A stretch of 64,000 bases of DNA from Gymnothorax reevesii (lineage: Eukaryota > Chordata > Actinopteri > Anguilliformes > Muraenidae), in NCBI GenBank assembly GCA_029721435.1, contig CM056573.1, forward strand, positions 100,741,447 through 100,805,446. The letters are read 5' to 3'. A program made the position numbers and the translations under genes. A model generated the notes under the pieces. The model was not told where the DNA came from and searched no databases. It saw only the letters and a program-made list of their open reading frames with translations. This document shows, in pieces, positions 10,761 through 64,000 of the stretch. How positions within the stretch are numbered: the stretch's first letter is position 1; every line of letters begins with the position of its first letter.

Positions 10761-13199
10761 TTAATTCCCTAATCCTTACCCACCCCTTCCCCACTCTGTC
10801 CCCTTGTCCCATCCCCCACAACACACACAGACACACTCACACAGTGTCACAACCCCCACCCCCCACGCCCCCACCCCTCATTTCCACTTCCTTCATCTCA
10901 TCCACAGCCACAGACTACCCAGAACAAAAACCAAACAGCAGCCACCACCCCACTACCCCCCTTTAGTAAGTCCAGCTGCTGCATGCTTACCCAGAAAAGT
11001 GCTCATGGTCTCTTTGTGCACATATGTGTGTGTGTGTGTCTGCTCGCCATGTCCCATGGGCTGGTCTTTATTTCACAGCGTGAAACTTGCATGATGTGTT
11101 TATTATAGAGCTAAGCTGGACGGTTTCCCCCTCTGCCCGTTCTTTATTTGATGAGGGCTTCAGGCAGATGGAAACACAAAACCTCATTCAGACAGCTGAG
11201 TTCTTGTGTGTGCTCACATTCATATTTTTCATTATGGTGAAAACATGGATTTCTTAGTCTGGTGGATAGTTAATGTATTCTGGGCGATGGGGCCAACATG
11301 AGTTAGAGTGGGGTGCCAGTATGGATCGGGGGAAAGGCGATGTGTTGATGTCTTACCTTGGTGACCTGCTACCATGAGGGCATGTGAAGATAACCTCAAC
11401 TATTAGTGAAAGGTAGAGCCCGGAGTTCTACTGTTCAGGTCAAGATTTTTGCCTTTACTATCTACAGGTTGGAAAGGAGTGAAGACCTTACCTGGGATAT
11501 CCCTCTGAACATTTCACCTCATTGCCCTGGGTCACATCATGTGGCAACAGTAAAAGCGTTCTGTACTCTGAACGATAACTGAACTTCCAGCTTGCTGTCA
11601 CATTTGAACCAAGCCACTGTTGTTAGGCCCGTGGCGTGAATTGAGCATCATACAGTATGAAGTAACAGGGAGAGGCTCTGGGCATTTCTTGACTTTGTCC
11701 AACAGGAGACAAGAAACACAGTCGCACGTTTCCTTATGGGAATTGCTGAAATCTTGAACATTTCAAGAATGAGTGTGTTGCTGTTAATAGCCAAATTCTG
11801 CTTTGCAGTAATTGAATTTTATGGTTTTGGGAGCAGATTTAGATTGAGGAATGAATCAGCTAATTTAAAAATTGGCTGTTGCACTAAATATTAGAAATAT
11901 TTAAATCAATCACACAGATACTGAGATATGTAATTGTTGAGAGAATTAGATGTTTGTTTGCTTGAATTTCATACTTATTTAAGTCATTCTGGTACCATGA
12001 TTCTCCAAAGTGAATTAGTGTAAACAGAGAAAAGGCTGAGATTCATGGTTTGTAGAAGAGCAACATTCTAACATTCAGTTGAGCCATAACACCCCAGCTA
12101 TAGATCATCCTTGAATTAACTTGAATTAAGCACACACTGAGAGAGGATTTTGGTGTTGGGTAATATTTAGAAGGTAAGGGGCAATTTGGAGGAAGAGAAA
12201 AATAGGAACCTGGGTAAAAATTGCATTTTATGCACCGCTGATAATTATGACAGAATTTCATTTGGGAAAGAGAGGTTCATCTGTATTGTTCAGTGTCATC
12301 TGTCATGTAATTTCAGTCAGACTTCACTCCCAATTTAAATAGAAATGAGAGAGCACGTAAAAAAAATGTCAAGTATTTGGTTCACTGTGTGAATTTAACT
12401 TCTCCTTTTCAAAATATACCAGAAATTTTTAGGCCATATTTTTCCTGCGTTCCTCCCATCTACAGTTCTAATTAGGACAGAATGATATAAAGATAAGTTG
12501 TGGAAATGATGTGGGAGGCTCAATTAAAGAGGCAATTTGCTCTGAATAATCAAATTTGCATTTAGTGCACATAGATCTCCGACACAGCTGTGGGTTTTCT
12601 AAATGATTGTCTGTACTGTACAGTTAGGAGGGAGCATGGGGTGGTGGTAGCGGGGGGAAGATTTACTATCCCTGCGCTCTCAAATTGTTTCATTATGTTT
12701 CCCATTGCCTTCAAGCACAGATTGAGACCAAAAGCAAATTGCTGGAGCCGCGTAGAAGAGGCCACATCGATGGCAAAACCTCAGCTGAGGCGTAACCCCA
12801 CCTATCCTGCTCTTGAGGCAGGTAAAGGCGGCCATTTTGTTTCGGAGGGCTGTGCTTTAGCAGTTAACAGAGCTAAGTTTGAGTTAGCTGCTGCCGGTGG
12901 GTGTTCAGGTGTTGCCATACGCAATGCGCCTAGGCCACTCCCTGGGCATTTCTGGGACAGAGGGGAGGTGGAGTTCTGGTGTTGTGGCCTGCGCTCGTTG
13001 TGGCCCCAGTCATCCAGGCTCAGGCCTCGTAGCAGTTGGCAAATAAAGATGAATTCCCTTTTGTTTGGCAGAGACTCACTGTTCATTATTTTCCACTTTG
13101 CCCAGCGAGCGTCCCCAGTCTCAGCAGCTGTTTGTCATGTAAAGACACTCTATCAGTTGCCGACAGCTCCTCTTCTGGGCTCTCGCTACACTGTAGGAG
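10761..13199. other. Non-coding, mostly single-copy-looking sequence
   Basis: Contains a C/A-rich stretch at 10780-10960 and a short (TG)n near 11024. From about 11100 there is complex sequence without a recognisable repeat. The part near 12450-12600 is dense in transcription-factor-like words (GATAAG, an ATTTGCAT octamer, CAATTAAA) and has the look of a conserved non-coding element. That impression cannot be tested without an alignment. No coding exon was recognised. Confidence 0.4.
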
Positions 13200-13600
13200 G
13201 GCAGCCCAACACATCTCACTCTCTCCTTTCTTCTCTCTTTATCTGTCCCTCTCTACCTCCCTCTCATTCTCTTGCTTTCTCTTACTCAAGCTCGCACTCC
13301 ATCTATCCTTTGCTGTCTTTTGGCATCTCTCATTCTCTATCTCTCCCTCCTTCTCCCTGTCTCTTGTTCACTAAATCCATCTCACTGTTCAGCTTTCCCT
13401 CTATCTGACTCACCTATTTCCTGATTTCTTTCAGTTTTCCTTTTTCTCATTCTTGCTTTCATCTTTCTACAAACACGCTACCTGGATGTGGATGATTCTT
13501 CCCCTGTCGCGCTCCCTCTCATTCAGTCTCCATTCACTTTTTTGTCATTTCTGCTCCCTCCCTCTCTCTATCCGTCTCTCCCTGCAGTCTCACGTAAACA
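13200..13600 (+). repeat. Second polypyrimidine (CT-rich) tract
   Basis: C/T-dominated sequence with repeated CTCTC and TTTCTC words. It creates spurious long open frames, including one of 272 codons that starts upstream at 12590. Confidence 0.85.
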
Positions 13601-16600
13601 CAGATCAGGGAAGAATGGCTGCTGCTCTTTCTCTCTCTGTTCCTTCGTGTATGCATGGGAGAATGCATTTAATGGAGTTAGTCCCTCTCCTGCCTCGCTC
13701 TTTCCTTCATTCAAAGAATTTCCCTCCTTCACCCAGGAGTTTTCTTCCACTTTCCCGCTTGTTTTTGCCATGCTGGAGAAGTGTGCCCTGGTGGTTATGC
13801 TAAGCAGGAATGAATGTGAATCTGGACATGGTGTCTGGGTCAGGGAAGGCCTGAATGCCAGGAACCCTGTCTTTGGAGGGGATAGATTTGTATGATTCAG
13901 GTTACAAAAAAAACAGCATGAAAATGGTACTCCTGGATATTATATCCGGTTTGGTTGCAGGCTTTAACTTCGCTGCTTCCTGTTTTTTAGAGGATGATGC
14001 CCAGAGTATTAATGTCTTTCTCTGTATTTCTGTCACTACGCAAAAAAACATGCGCCAGACCAGCGGTAACTGCACAGCAGTAACAGATTATCTCCCGTTG
14101 CGTTACAGAACCCAGTAGTGGAGTAGAGTTTTACTGATCATTTGCCAACAATTATTTTCCTTCCTTTATGAAACAAGATGACAAATATCGCTCGCTCTGA
14201 CATGTGAACTCCGAGTGTCGTTTACTCTTTCCTCCCCTCTGATCAGGATGCCGTTATTCTGACACCTCCACACCACCACCACCACATGGTCCTGCAGATA
14301 AGTCATGTGATGCAGGCTCCACCATTAGACAAAGCACAAATGTGCGCCCCCTCTGGCACTGGGACACTGAGGAGGGTTGTGCAGTAAACAGCCAAACCAG
14401 TTTGTCTTGTGGAAAAGGGTCAAGGTATAAAAACATAAACTGGCCTGAGTTAAAGTGGGAAGGACATTTGAAACAGAGATGTTGAGGGGAGCAGTAGTGT
14501 GTTTTCGATAGGGAGGGCTCAAAGTTGGGTGGAGGGGAGAGAGAATGGGCAGTTTATTGGTCACAACAGGCTATGATGCCAGGCGAGTGTGCGGGCACTG
14601 CAAGGCTGTCTTTTCCTGTGAGGTCTCTTATCACTTCCCTGACAGAAGCTTAGTTATATTTTTTTTTCAAAACGACTCCTACTGTCGTTTAGAAACGGCC
14701 CATTGAACTAGATATTGAGGTTTCACCCTGTACCCAAACTCAATAGTCTGGCCACTGGTTTAGTTTATGGTGATATTGTTCTGGTCCGAATGCCTTGTTT
14801 TAGCCAGTCTGTGATTGTTTTTTTTCCTGGACATCATGTACATATACAAGTGAGAGTTATGACAAACAAGCTTCTGTGGACAATTAGATCTCACTTCCCC
14901 AGAAACGCAGTAGCTCAGCTGGAAAATATTCTGGAGCTGGAATCACAGTGGGGAGTGTGGACCTGCGGTGCTACATTCTTTAGTGGTGAGTTTCCTTATT
15001 GTAGCACAGTGGTGCCATTTCCCACTTCTCTCTGTTCCTTCTGATAACAAGGCCTCGGCTCTCACTATTCCTGTGGTTTCTGTATTTGACATATTGAGTG
15101 CTTTAAAGACAGTGAAACTGAAGCTGGCGCAGAAAAAACTTTGGGCCATATGACATATCTGACCAAAACCATTCTTTCCATATAAGGGCGAGGAGTAGAT
15201 TTGATGGCATTCAGGTGTAGACGTTCGTTCAGTAGAATTGATGACGCAAAAGCGGATGTTGTTTGGTGGGGAGGGAATAATTAACCAATATACTGGTACC
15301 CCGTGACATCATATTTTAAAATTAAAATTGTTTTTCTATTGGACGAAAACAATCTTTGGTGTAAAATGCTTGGTTTTCAGTTTTATTACTTTATTCATAT
15401 TTATTTGAGTAAATACTTTACTCTCTGTATTTTTTTCTTTTCTATTCTTTTTTTTTTAGCAAATTGAGGCAATGCCATGGCGTTTCTGAGACATGATTTC
15501 AAAGATTACAGCTCGCTCTGATTGGTCAACGTAGCACAATGACAGCCAAAACTGAAACCTGGTGCACAGAATCGAAGCAGGTTATTCAAGCACATCAGGA
15601 TGGCTGCTAAAGCAACATTGAGACAATCTGTTTTCATGTTTTGTCAGAAAGAGCATATATGTAATACCTCAGAAAAAAGTGATTTTCAATTGCTGAAACC
15701 TTTAAGATGTATTCATATGGTTCCTCCGAATTGAGAAAGTGATGATAAAGTGAATTTTCTATTTTAGCTCAGATTTAGTCTGACTGGCAATCTCTGCGTA
15801 TTAGTATTTATCCGGTCTACAGATGCCTTTGTATCTGTGAGATTTGCATACTCTTACTGAGTGCATTTGCGCAGCTGATATTTACTGAGGCAGTTTCTGT
15901 TTCATTACCCTACCTGGGAATCAAACCGGCAACCTCTCAACAGTCAGCCTGGTTCTGCAGTGCTGACAACACAAAAGCCAGCTTATGGTTTCTGTCCAGC
16001 TTCTCTACTTTTCGGTGTCAGGAGACTGAGCCCTTTTTAAAAGCATAGCGGTAAATTTATAGCATAATGCGAACATGGCGAACATGCTGACATACTGCAG
16101 GGAGTTTGAAGGCAGTTTGGAGTGTCAGGCGCCTCTGCAGCGGTGCAGGGGTTGGGCCGGCTGTCACCCTGAGGCGTGTTGTGAGCGGCTAGTCCGTGCG
16201 TCATGGGGGCTGGCAGGCTGTTGCCGGACCTCTTACCCCCCCCAACAAATGAGACACCCAGGAGCCTGTCCACAGACCACTGTACCCCCACCTTCCCCAC
16301 ACACATCTGTCCCTGCCTGTCACTACTGCTATGCCCATGCCGGAGCCCAGTCTGCAAAACCCCCCAGCATAGCAGGCCGAATCTATTCGCACACAGCTGA
16401 CAGCCATGAGGCGCGCTGAATCCCCTCATGTCAATGCCATCTTAGTGAATGTGTTTGTTAGTGCCACCCTGGTAAGATAATGAACCATTCAATTCAAGAC
16501 TAAATATTGTCTGTTATTCATCAGGGGAATTTTTTCATTTTTCATCCTGTCATATTTGAAGCTCGGGACCCTGCCAAATCAGCGGAGACCTTTTGTCCTC

Positions 16601-18581
16601 CCCTCTGCATTGCGCACATACTGTCCCTGGCCTACCTTGGCGAGTGGACGCTGGCAGAGGGGCAGAGGGTCAGCCAAGTCATTTACCGCGGCCGAGTGCG
16701 GATCTGGTCGCCTTGGGAACATGGGGTCACTCCCCTCCCCCCAACCAGAGGTCGCAACCACATGCCACAGCAATTAATAACAGCTAACGATGCACCTTGG
16801 CTGTGAAGCACTAAACTAACCGTTGACGTGCGGACAGAGAACTGTCGCTTTGTCGCGGAACTGACACACATGACCGTTCGGATGTTCGCACGTCATGGCT
16901 GCTGAGAACAGGGGGTTCGGGAATGGAAGTTGCGTTAATTAGTCAAAGGACGAGGCTTTGAAACGTTTTGTTGGTCCAGACAGACAGCCCCTAATTGGAG
17001 TTGCGCAACCACATTGAATAAGAGCATTATTGAAGCGCACAGTGCATCACTCAAGCGTCAAGGGAGAGTTTCTGCAATCTGTTTTTCTAAACCAAACTGT
17101 AGCTGTCAGAAAACAGTTTTTGAACCCTGGCTGAAGTTTTAACTAATTTCTAAATGAACTACATGTGTTTAAATCACTTACTCTGCACTACAGAGATGAA
17201 AAATCTCTCCCCGTGTCATGATGAAAAATGGCAACAGCAGTAATAACATATTGGACATCTGCTCTGAATGGAAATCGAAAGAGTGCAGTGCTTTCAGGCA
17301 GATGTTTCCTCTCCTGCACGATTCGCGCTGACTCCTCCGCTTGTTGCAGTAAATCAGGTGTTTACTATTTGCCCGTATCCCATTTTAATGATTTAATCCC
17401 ATAATGGCGGGTGACGCAAAACTTACAGACCCCCCTCTCCGGCTCACTAACACCCCTCACCCCACCACCCCCTCCTCCAGGCTCATCTCAGTTCCCTGTT
17501 TCTCATACAAACTATTGCTGCTTTGAAGCAGTCTGTGGCACAGGCCTGTCAACACCCCTTAGTCCCAGTGCTCTCCAAAAAGACCACATATGTGCGCTCT
17601 AATTAATTTAATACACTGGGCACACTGATCGGGATCCACCCTCCCAAGTATAATAATTCTTATTCACAGCCCTGTAGGTGGATAATTGTGTGGTGGCACA
17701 GTCAGAACTGAACATGGATAAGGGAGTCACGTCATTGTCTGGCAATGGAGGGATCAGTGCAATGCTGCTAAGAGCCACGACGTTTGAGCACTGTGCCTCA
17801 GTAAACTGAGGGACGATAGGTTCAGGTACTGGGCCGTCTATTCATTAGCAGTATCTGAAACATAGAGGCTCTCAAACACATTCCCCCGAACGGCTCCACG
17901 TTCCTTTGTGAGGAGCAGAAGGACTGACTGGTGTCTCTTCTCCAGCCTGGCTGCTCTGTCACAGGAAATGGGGCAATTAAGGACAGCTTGTGCTGGCACT
18001 GCATGGGGTTAATACGCAGCCCCAGTAATTAAAAATAAATTACACTTTTCTTGTATAAATATTCAGGTCTACTCCAGCGTGAGGCTCCTTCTCTCCTTTA
18101 TGGTGCGTAAGCTGTTTTGTTGTATTCTGGAACATCTGGCAAAGTGCTTCTTGACACATCTATAGCAGAAATTGAGTTCTGTTGCCTCTTATGAATTCAG
18201 TGGCGGGTGTTTTCTGACAAGGATCGATGCTCTCTGATCATGTCCCTGTTCGGGGATCCGTGGGGAACGGAGGGAAGGGAGGAGAGCGTGCCGGGGTTGT
18301 GACGGTCTCCTGCATGTTTCCCTGGCTTCCTAAGCCAAAAGGGTAACAGAAATGCATAGCTTAAATGGGACAGTGGGTTGAGTCAGTCAAATTAGCCAAA
18401 TTTGTGACAGTACAGGAACATAGCTGGTATTAGAAGTCAGTGGTGGGGAAGTTTCTTGTCATCACTTGGTCATTTTGTTGATTTGTGTTCATTTGTTAGG
18501 CAGGTTTCCGCATACTGGATGTTTCAACTGATCTTTGGACCAATATAAATTGCACTGTGCTTTTTCCTGCCTCCTCTGCAG
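13601..18581. other. Non-coding sequence up to the first visible akt1 exon
   Basis: Scanned for the missing akt1 start exon by its expected coding pattern (VKEGWLHKR followed by a phase-1 donor); none was found. It contains a SINE-like fragment near 15900 and otherwise complex sequence. The stretch 16550-17420 is less repetitive and may be conserved non-coding DNA, which only comparison with another species would show. Confidence 0.5.
15890..15975 (-). repeat. tRNA-SINE-like fragment
   Basis: On the minus strand GGTTTGATTCCCAGGTAGGG resembles a pol III B-box with its following SINE body, preceded by a decayed head. No A-rich tail or target duplication was seen. It is more likely a SINE relic than a tRNA gene, because no cloverleaf could be drawn. 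Confidence 0.45.
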
Positions 18582-60203
<41,622 letters not shown>

Positions 60204-61039
60204 AGGGCCCCCCTGCTATTGCTGACCCCCACAGGACTGCATTCTTCATGACAGTGGCATCTCTATTCGGCTGCATATATGACACAACTGCCTCAAATTG
60301 GATTGTCACTGCAAACACTTTTGGTTTGTGGCTATTTGGCGGTATGCGAAGCACCATCTTCCAAAAGTGATGGATTTCTGAGGCCTTTGAAAACCATGGT
60401 ATTGCATTGTTCACAGGAAGTGAAATTTTACAGTACATTTTCTGCAGCTGCATCCCTAAACTGCGTCCCTAAAGCCTACTGTTGTAGGCCTATTTAACAA
60501 TAGAAAACATCAGTTTTTTCATACGGTATTTTTTAGTGTGGAATCAACACCGAAAGTGGTTGTTGCTACTCTGTTCTGTGTCAGAGTTGAGTTAACACTG
60601 AAAACTCTATTTAGATTCAAAGCAGCAGAGAAAGAAGGTCCAAGTTTTTGTTTGTTCTTCTCCTTACCTTGTCATCCCCATTCCTTCTGTCACTCCCTGC
60701 ACTTTTCTCTTTATAAAAATGGGAATATGCATTATGATTACCAAATTACTCATTTTATTCTTTTGCCATTTTGGTCTTATTAGGGGCTACTTTTTAAAAT
60801 AAGGATGCCCAATATTTTCAAATCTGGAGTGTTGCTGGAAGACAGCAATGCCATTTTGGTTGCATAGTTGAGGAATTCCCTTTACAAAGGCCAAAATTTT
60901 GTTCGACAAAAGTTCGCTTTAAGCACATCCAAATGTTTCAGAATCTGATTGTGGCATAAAATCCATTTAAAATGCATAACAATATTTAATACAGTGATTC
61001 AAATCCTGGATATTTTATTAATTTTTCAGTTGAATTCCT
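60204..61039 (+). other. akt1: akt1 3' UTR and flank
   Basis: Sequence after the stop codon with no coding similarity. The 3' end of the transcript could not be placed: AAATAA-type words occur near 60797 and an AATAAA near 61841, but neither is convincing alone. Confidence 0.6.
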
Positions 61040-61566
61040 GAGTTGAATCCCAGGAGAATTCAGCACCTTTCTAAAGGTCTATATACAAACCTAGGCTCCA
61101 TCTGTGACTGTTTTGGCAATACAAGTCCATGTGTTAGGTTTGACCTTCAAAGGTCATCAACAGTCAAGTTGAATGTCACCAAATGACTTCCTTTACATCA
61201 GTGATACAAACTTAGGCTCTATCTGTGACCTTTTTATTGATAGAAGTCATTGAATTTTCACTAGGTTGAGTTTGACCTTCAAAGGTTAATATGAAGGTCA
61301 CCAAATGAAAGGTCATATATGATTTCCTATACGTCTCCAATATAAACCTACACTCTATCTGTTAATGATTTTGCTGATGTAAGTCATTGAAATTTCATTG
61401 AAAAGTTTGGCCGTTGAAGGTCATTGAAGGTTCAAGGTCACCAAATGAAACTTAATACATCCAAAATTCATTGGGCCAAAAAAAAGATAAAGATTGTTCT
61501 GAATGACGAATAACGGACGTCACGCCATGACAATAGCTTATTGGCCTATAGGGCCAGTAAGCTAAA
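61040..61566 (-). mobile_element. Hairpin-ended repeat, reverse copy
   Basis: The right end, read on the minus strand, is TTTAGCTTACTGGCCC followed by GGCCAATAAGCT and a GTCATGGCGTGACGTCCG block. It corresponds to the hairpin end at 55649 (TTTAGCTCACCTGGACC...GGGCTTA). The body contains repeated units with TTTGACCTTCAAAGGT, GGTCACCAAATGA and ATACAAACCTAGGCTC-like words every 110-130 bp. It is non-coding; the left end is approximate. Confidence 0.6.
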
Positions 61567-63554
61567 AATGAATTATGTTTGGGGCACATTAGGCAGAATG
61601 ATTCAAGAGAAGCAACCCAGATTGCATTGCTGTGGGAAACTCTATAGCTCTTGGGGCTCATTTTAATGATCTAAGCGCAAAGTCCGAAACACATGGCGCA
61701 AATCCATTTAGGGCGTATCCAAATCCGTTTCAGCTTGTTTAACGGTGGGTAATCAGAGAGCAAAAGAAGGCGGCGGATGGTTTGGAGGGGTTGTACTTAA
61801 TCTCATACTTAATCATCAACGCGTTTTGGGTTTAACATGAAATAAATCAATCAGAGTGTCATCTCCCGTTCCCTTTAAAAGGAAGGGGTGCTTGCACCTT
61901 AGTGAATTGCTATTATAATTGCAAATTTGCCAAGTAGCAGTGAAAAAAATGCTTCTGGGGCTGCTCGTGTGCTAAGTGAAAAAAACCATTGCTGAAAGTA
62001 TGGAAAGCTGATCCCAGTAGTCTCCAAAAATGCTAATAAAGAGTATGCAGATGTAAAAACACTCATATACAGGGAATCCATGGAGTCACATTTCAAGGCG
62101 TGCAAAGAAAACAAGCAAATGAACAGAAAACCGTTTTAATTCGAAGTCGCGGGTGGAAAGTAATTATGTGCGGGTGGAGCATGGCCAAGCGAAAGTAGAC
62201 TAAATGAGAAAAAAAAAATCCTGGGAGAAATTAAAATGTTATTTTGATAACACTGCCATAACCTTTTGAATAACATACGGCAGGAGGAAAATGAACTTGC
62301 TTACGTTCTGCTTGAATGTTTTAGGGCAAGAAATAGATGAACATGCATGACAGAAGAATAAACATGACTGCTGGTGAATATCAAATTGTTGACATCTCAT
62401 CCTCGAAGGTCAAGTTGGATGTACAGAAGAAATTTGGATTAATTATAGATGGTGACAAGAATGTCATTGTTGCTTTGCTGCGTGTTAAAAGTGCCACCTT
62501 TTAAGGCTGCTTTATTTGTCAGCCAAACTGTGAATTATAATTAACACATCTCAAACAAAATGCGGTATTGGGCATTTGATAATAGAACCATGACAGATTG
62601 GTAGCAGTTTATGTATTAATGGATCAGGTCGGATTCAAACTTTCATTTGATGTAATTGCAGGTGGCCAGTGACAGGTCGACCCGTGCCAGACGCTGACCT
62701 AACATCTGAAGGGCATTAAAGACAAAAAATGTTCTTCCTATTACAATACCTGTTTTTGTGTGTTTTCAAACAATCATTTATGCAGTTTTATGCAATATCT
62801 AAATTATTGTCCCCTAACAGCCACCCCTCCCGGGGGATCCCTTAGAAGACTGCAGGAATGACAGTTTGCCAGCAAAAGAAAGTTCAGGCTTTATCCAGAA
62901 TAATTTCCAGATACTTAAATATGTAACCTTGCACACTGAATCACAAATCACCTGGATATTTCAGAGTATTCTGGGATGCGGTACGTAGTTTCATGGGCGT
63001 GCAATCTAACACACTCAACTTCATGACGTATTTTTTTAAATATCTTGATTAACACATTCTTTCACTTAGTAAATTTTTATTTTTAATCATTAGCATGTAT
63101 CTGAGCTGCTGCTCGTTCCTATGTGAAACAAGCTGAATTAATAACTGCCTGTAAATTAGCAGTCAAAAACTGACAACTGACTATATACCAGGTTTTTGTC
63201 AGTCAATCCTACACTTGCTTTCTGCTGCCTCAAAGATTGCAACACACCAATATTCCATCAGACCACAGCTTCTTTTAAGACCAACACGCTCAGGGCACTC
63301 AGTTCGGCGCAAGTACATTAGCTATTTAAGCAACATGGACGCTGGACGGGAAAATGGTGACTGCGCTGCTTATAAACTAGCAAAGACACTTGCATCGCGC
63401 TTGGTGCTGCCCTGCGATAAATGTAAGATCAAACCCTCTGAACCATATGAGCAGAGCAATTTTTATTACAATTGCTAGAGATGTTTTTATTTAAATAAAT
63501 TTGTAAAATAAAAGGTGTTCATATCTTTTTAAATAATCTGAATGCTTGAAAAAT
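61567..63554. other. Downstream non-coding sequence, no gene recognised
   Basis: No exon or named repeat was recognised. A frame of 87 codons at 63215 has no similarity I know and leads into a Tc1-type terminus, so it may be part of a decayed transposon. Confidence 0.45.
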
Positions 63555-63592
63555 GTGCATGTTTCCAAACTTTTGACTAGTACTGTGTGTGT
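63555..63592 (-). repeat. Tc1-type terminal fragment
   Basis: TTTCCAAACTTTTGACTAGTACTGT matches the common fish Tc1 end TACAGTACCAGTCAAAAGTT in reverse. The partner end was not found within the window. Confidence 0.6.
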
Positions 63593-63917
63593 ACTCGATA
63601 CAGTGCATGCACTCATACACACACTCATGTGAAAATATGTAACATATCATGGTGAGTGTAAGACCTTATGCAGTGTGCTGTAGATGGCAGATCCAGGACC
63701 TGATGTGTACTCCTTTAACATACCATGTGATTCCCACCTTTTTAATATGATGCCCATTGATGTATGCCCCAAATACAACACTCTGAGCTCTCTATGAGCT
63801 GGCCAACAAGGTGGCCATACTGTATGAGATCTCTCTTCTGTCCAAATGCATCCAGTGCAGCCTCAGTGAGGTAGCAAAAAAATATTTTCTGAATAGGTTT
63901 GTATTTTGCATATTTTG

Positions 63918-64000
63918 TACAACCCCAATTCCTAAATAGTTGAACGAAGTGTAAATGGAAAAAATCAAAATGCAATGACTTTCAGATCACATATGTTACT
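63918..64000 (+). mobile_element. Tc1-like element end, cut by window edge
   Basis: TACAACCCCAATTCC followed by ATAGTTG, AAGTGTAAAT and AATCAAAATGCAATGACTTT repeats the left end of the element at 4389. The element continues beyond the window. Confidence 0.85.

Noticed and set aside
12590..13408. Long + strand open frame of 272 codons
   Set aside because: Its second half lies in a polypyrimidine tract that lacks stop codons by composition, the first half has no family resemblance, and there is no splice or promoter context.
15890..15975. A functional tRNA gene on the minus strand
   Set aside because: Only a B-box-like stretch is present and no acceptor or anticodon stem could be drawn; a SINE relic is more likely.
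16037..16429. Minus-strand frame of 130 codons in a GC-richer stretch
   Set aside because: Overlaps similar-length frames on the + strand, has no family match and no splice-consistent boundaries.
10761..18581. A first coding exon of akt1 within the window
   Set aside because: Scanned for the VKEGWLHKR coding pattern followed by a phase-1 donor without success; reported as missing rather than forced.

Overview
This window looks like ray-finned fish (probably teleost) nuclear DNA. It holds one vertebrate gene with GT-AG introns, surrounded and invaded by transposon families typical of fish: several Tc1-like families, hAT, PIF/Harbinger, TTAA-target elements, a tRNA-derived SINE, a non-LTR retrotransposon and a Penelope-like element. 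No bacterial-style operon, CRISPR array, rRNA gene or intact tRNA gene was seen. The species cannot be named from the sequence.

The single host gene is akt1 (RAC-alpha serine/threonine kinase, protein kinase B), on the + strand. Twelve coding exons run from 18582 to 60203, from residue 16 (the glycine before the PH-domain EYIKTW motif) to the stop. The junction phases all agree, giving a predicted protein of about 473 residues once the missing first coding exon is added. That exon (start codon plus about 15 residues) was not found and is presumably upstream of the window. The PH domain, kinase core (Lys, YRDLK, DFG), activation-loop Thr, turn motif and hydrophobic-motif Ser are all present. 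The FSYSASGTA ending and the [12 protein letters not shown] loop length mark it as Akt1 rather than Akt2 or Akt3.

Layout. 1-18581 has no coding exon and is intron or 5' flank. It contains a 97-bp satellite between two copies of a dispersed repeat, two Tc1-like elements (one split by a SINE), long polypyrimidine tracts and a CpG-rich block near 10.14-10.76 kb. 18582-27593 carries the PH and N-lobe exons, with a Harbinger element in the first intron. 27594-56362 is a 28.8-kb intron between the activation-loop exon and the C-lobe exon, made largely of nested transposons. 56363-60203 carries the C-lobe and regulatory-tail exons. 60204-64000 is 3' UTR and downstream DNA with repeat remnants.

The most unusual region is 28-45 kb. 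A long inverted repeat (arms about 1.3 kb) has its left arm split by a 7.3-kb hAT insertion with a perfect 8-bp target duplication. The hAT holds a 5'-truncated LINE and a second, long-terminal-repeat DNA element. That element encodes a conserved protein of a family I cannot name (SDGAASQYKN and DGIGGTVKR motifs), itself split by a Tc1 insertion. Several insertions can be dated relative to one another from nesting and empty-site comparison.
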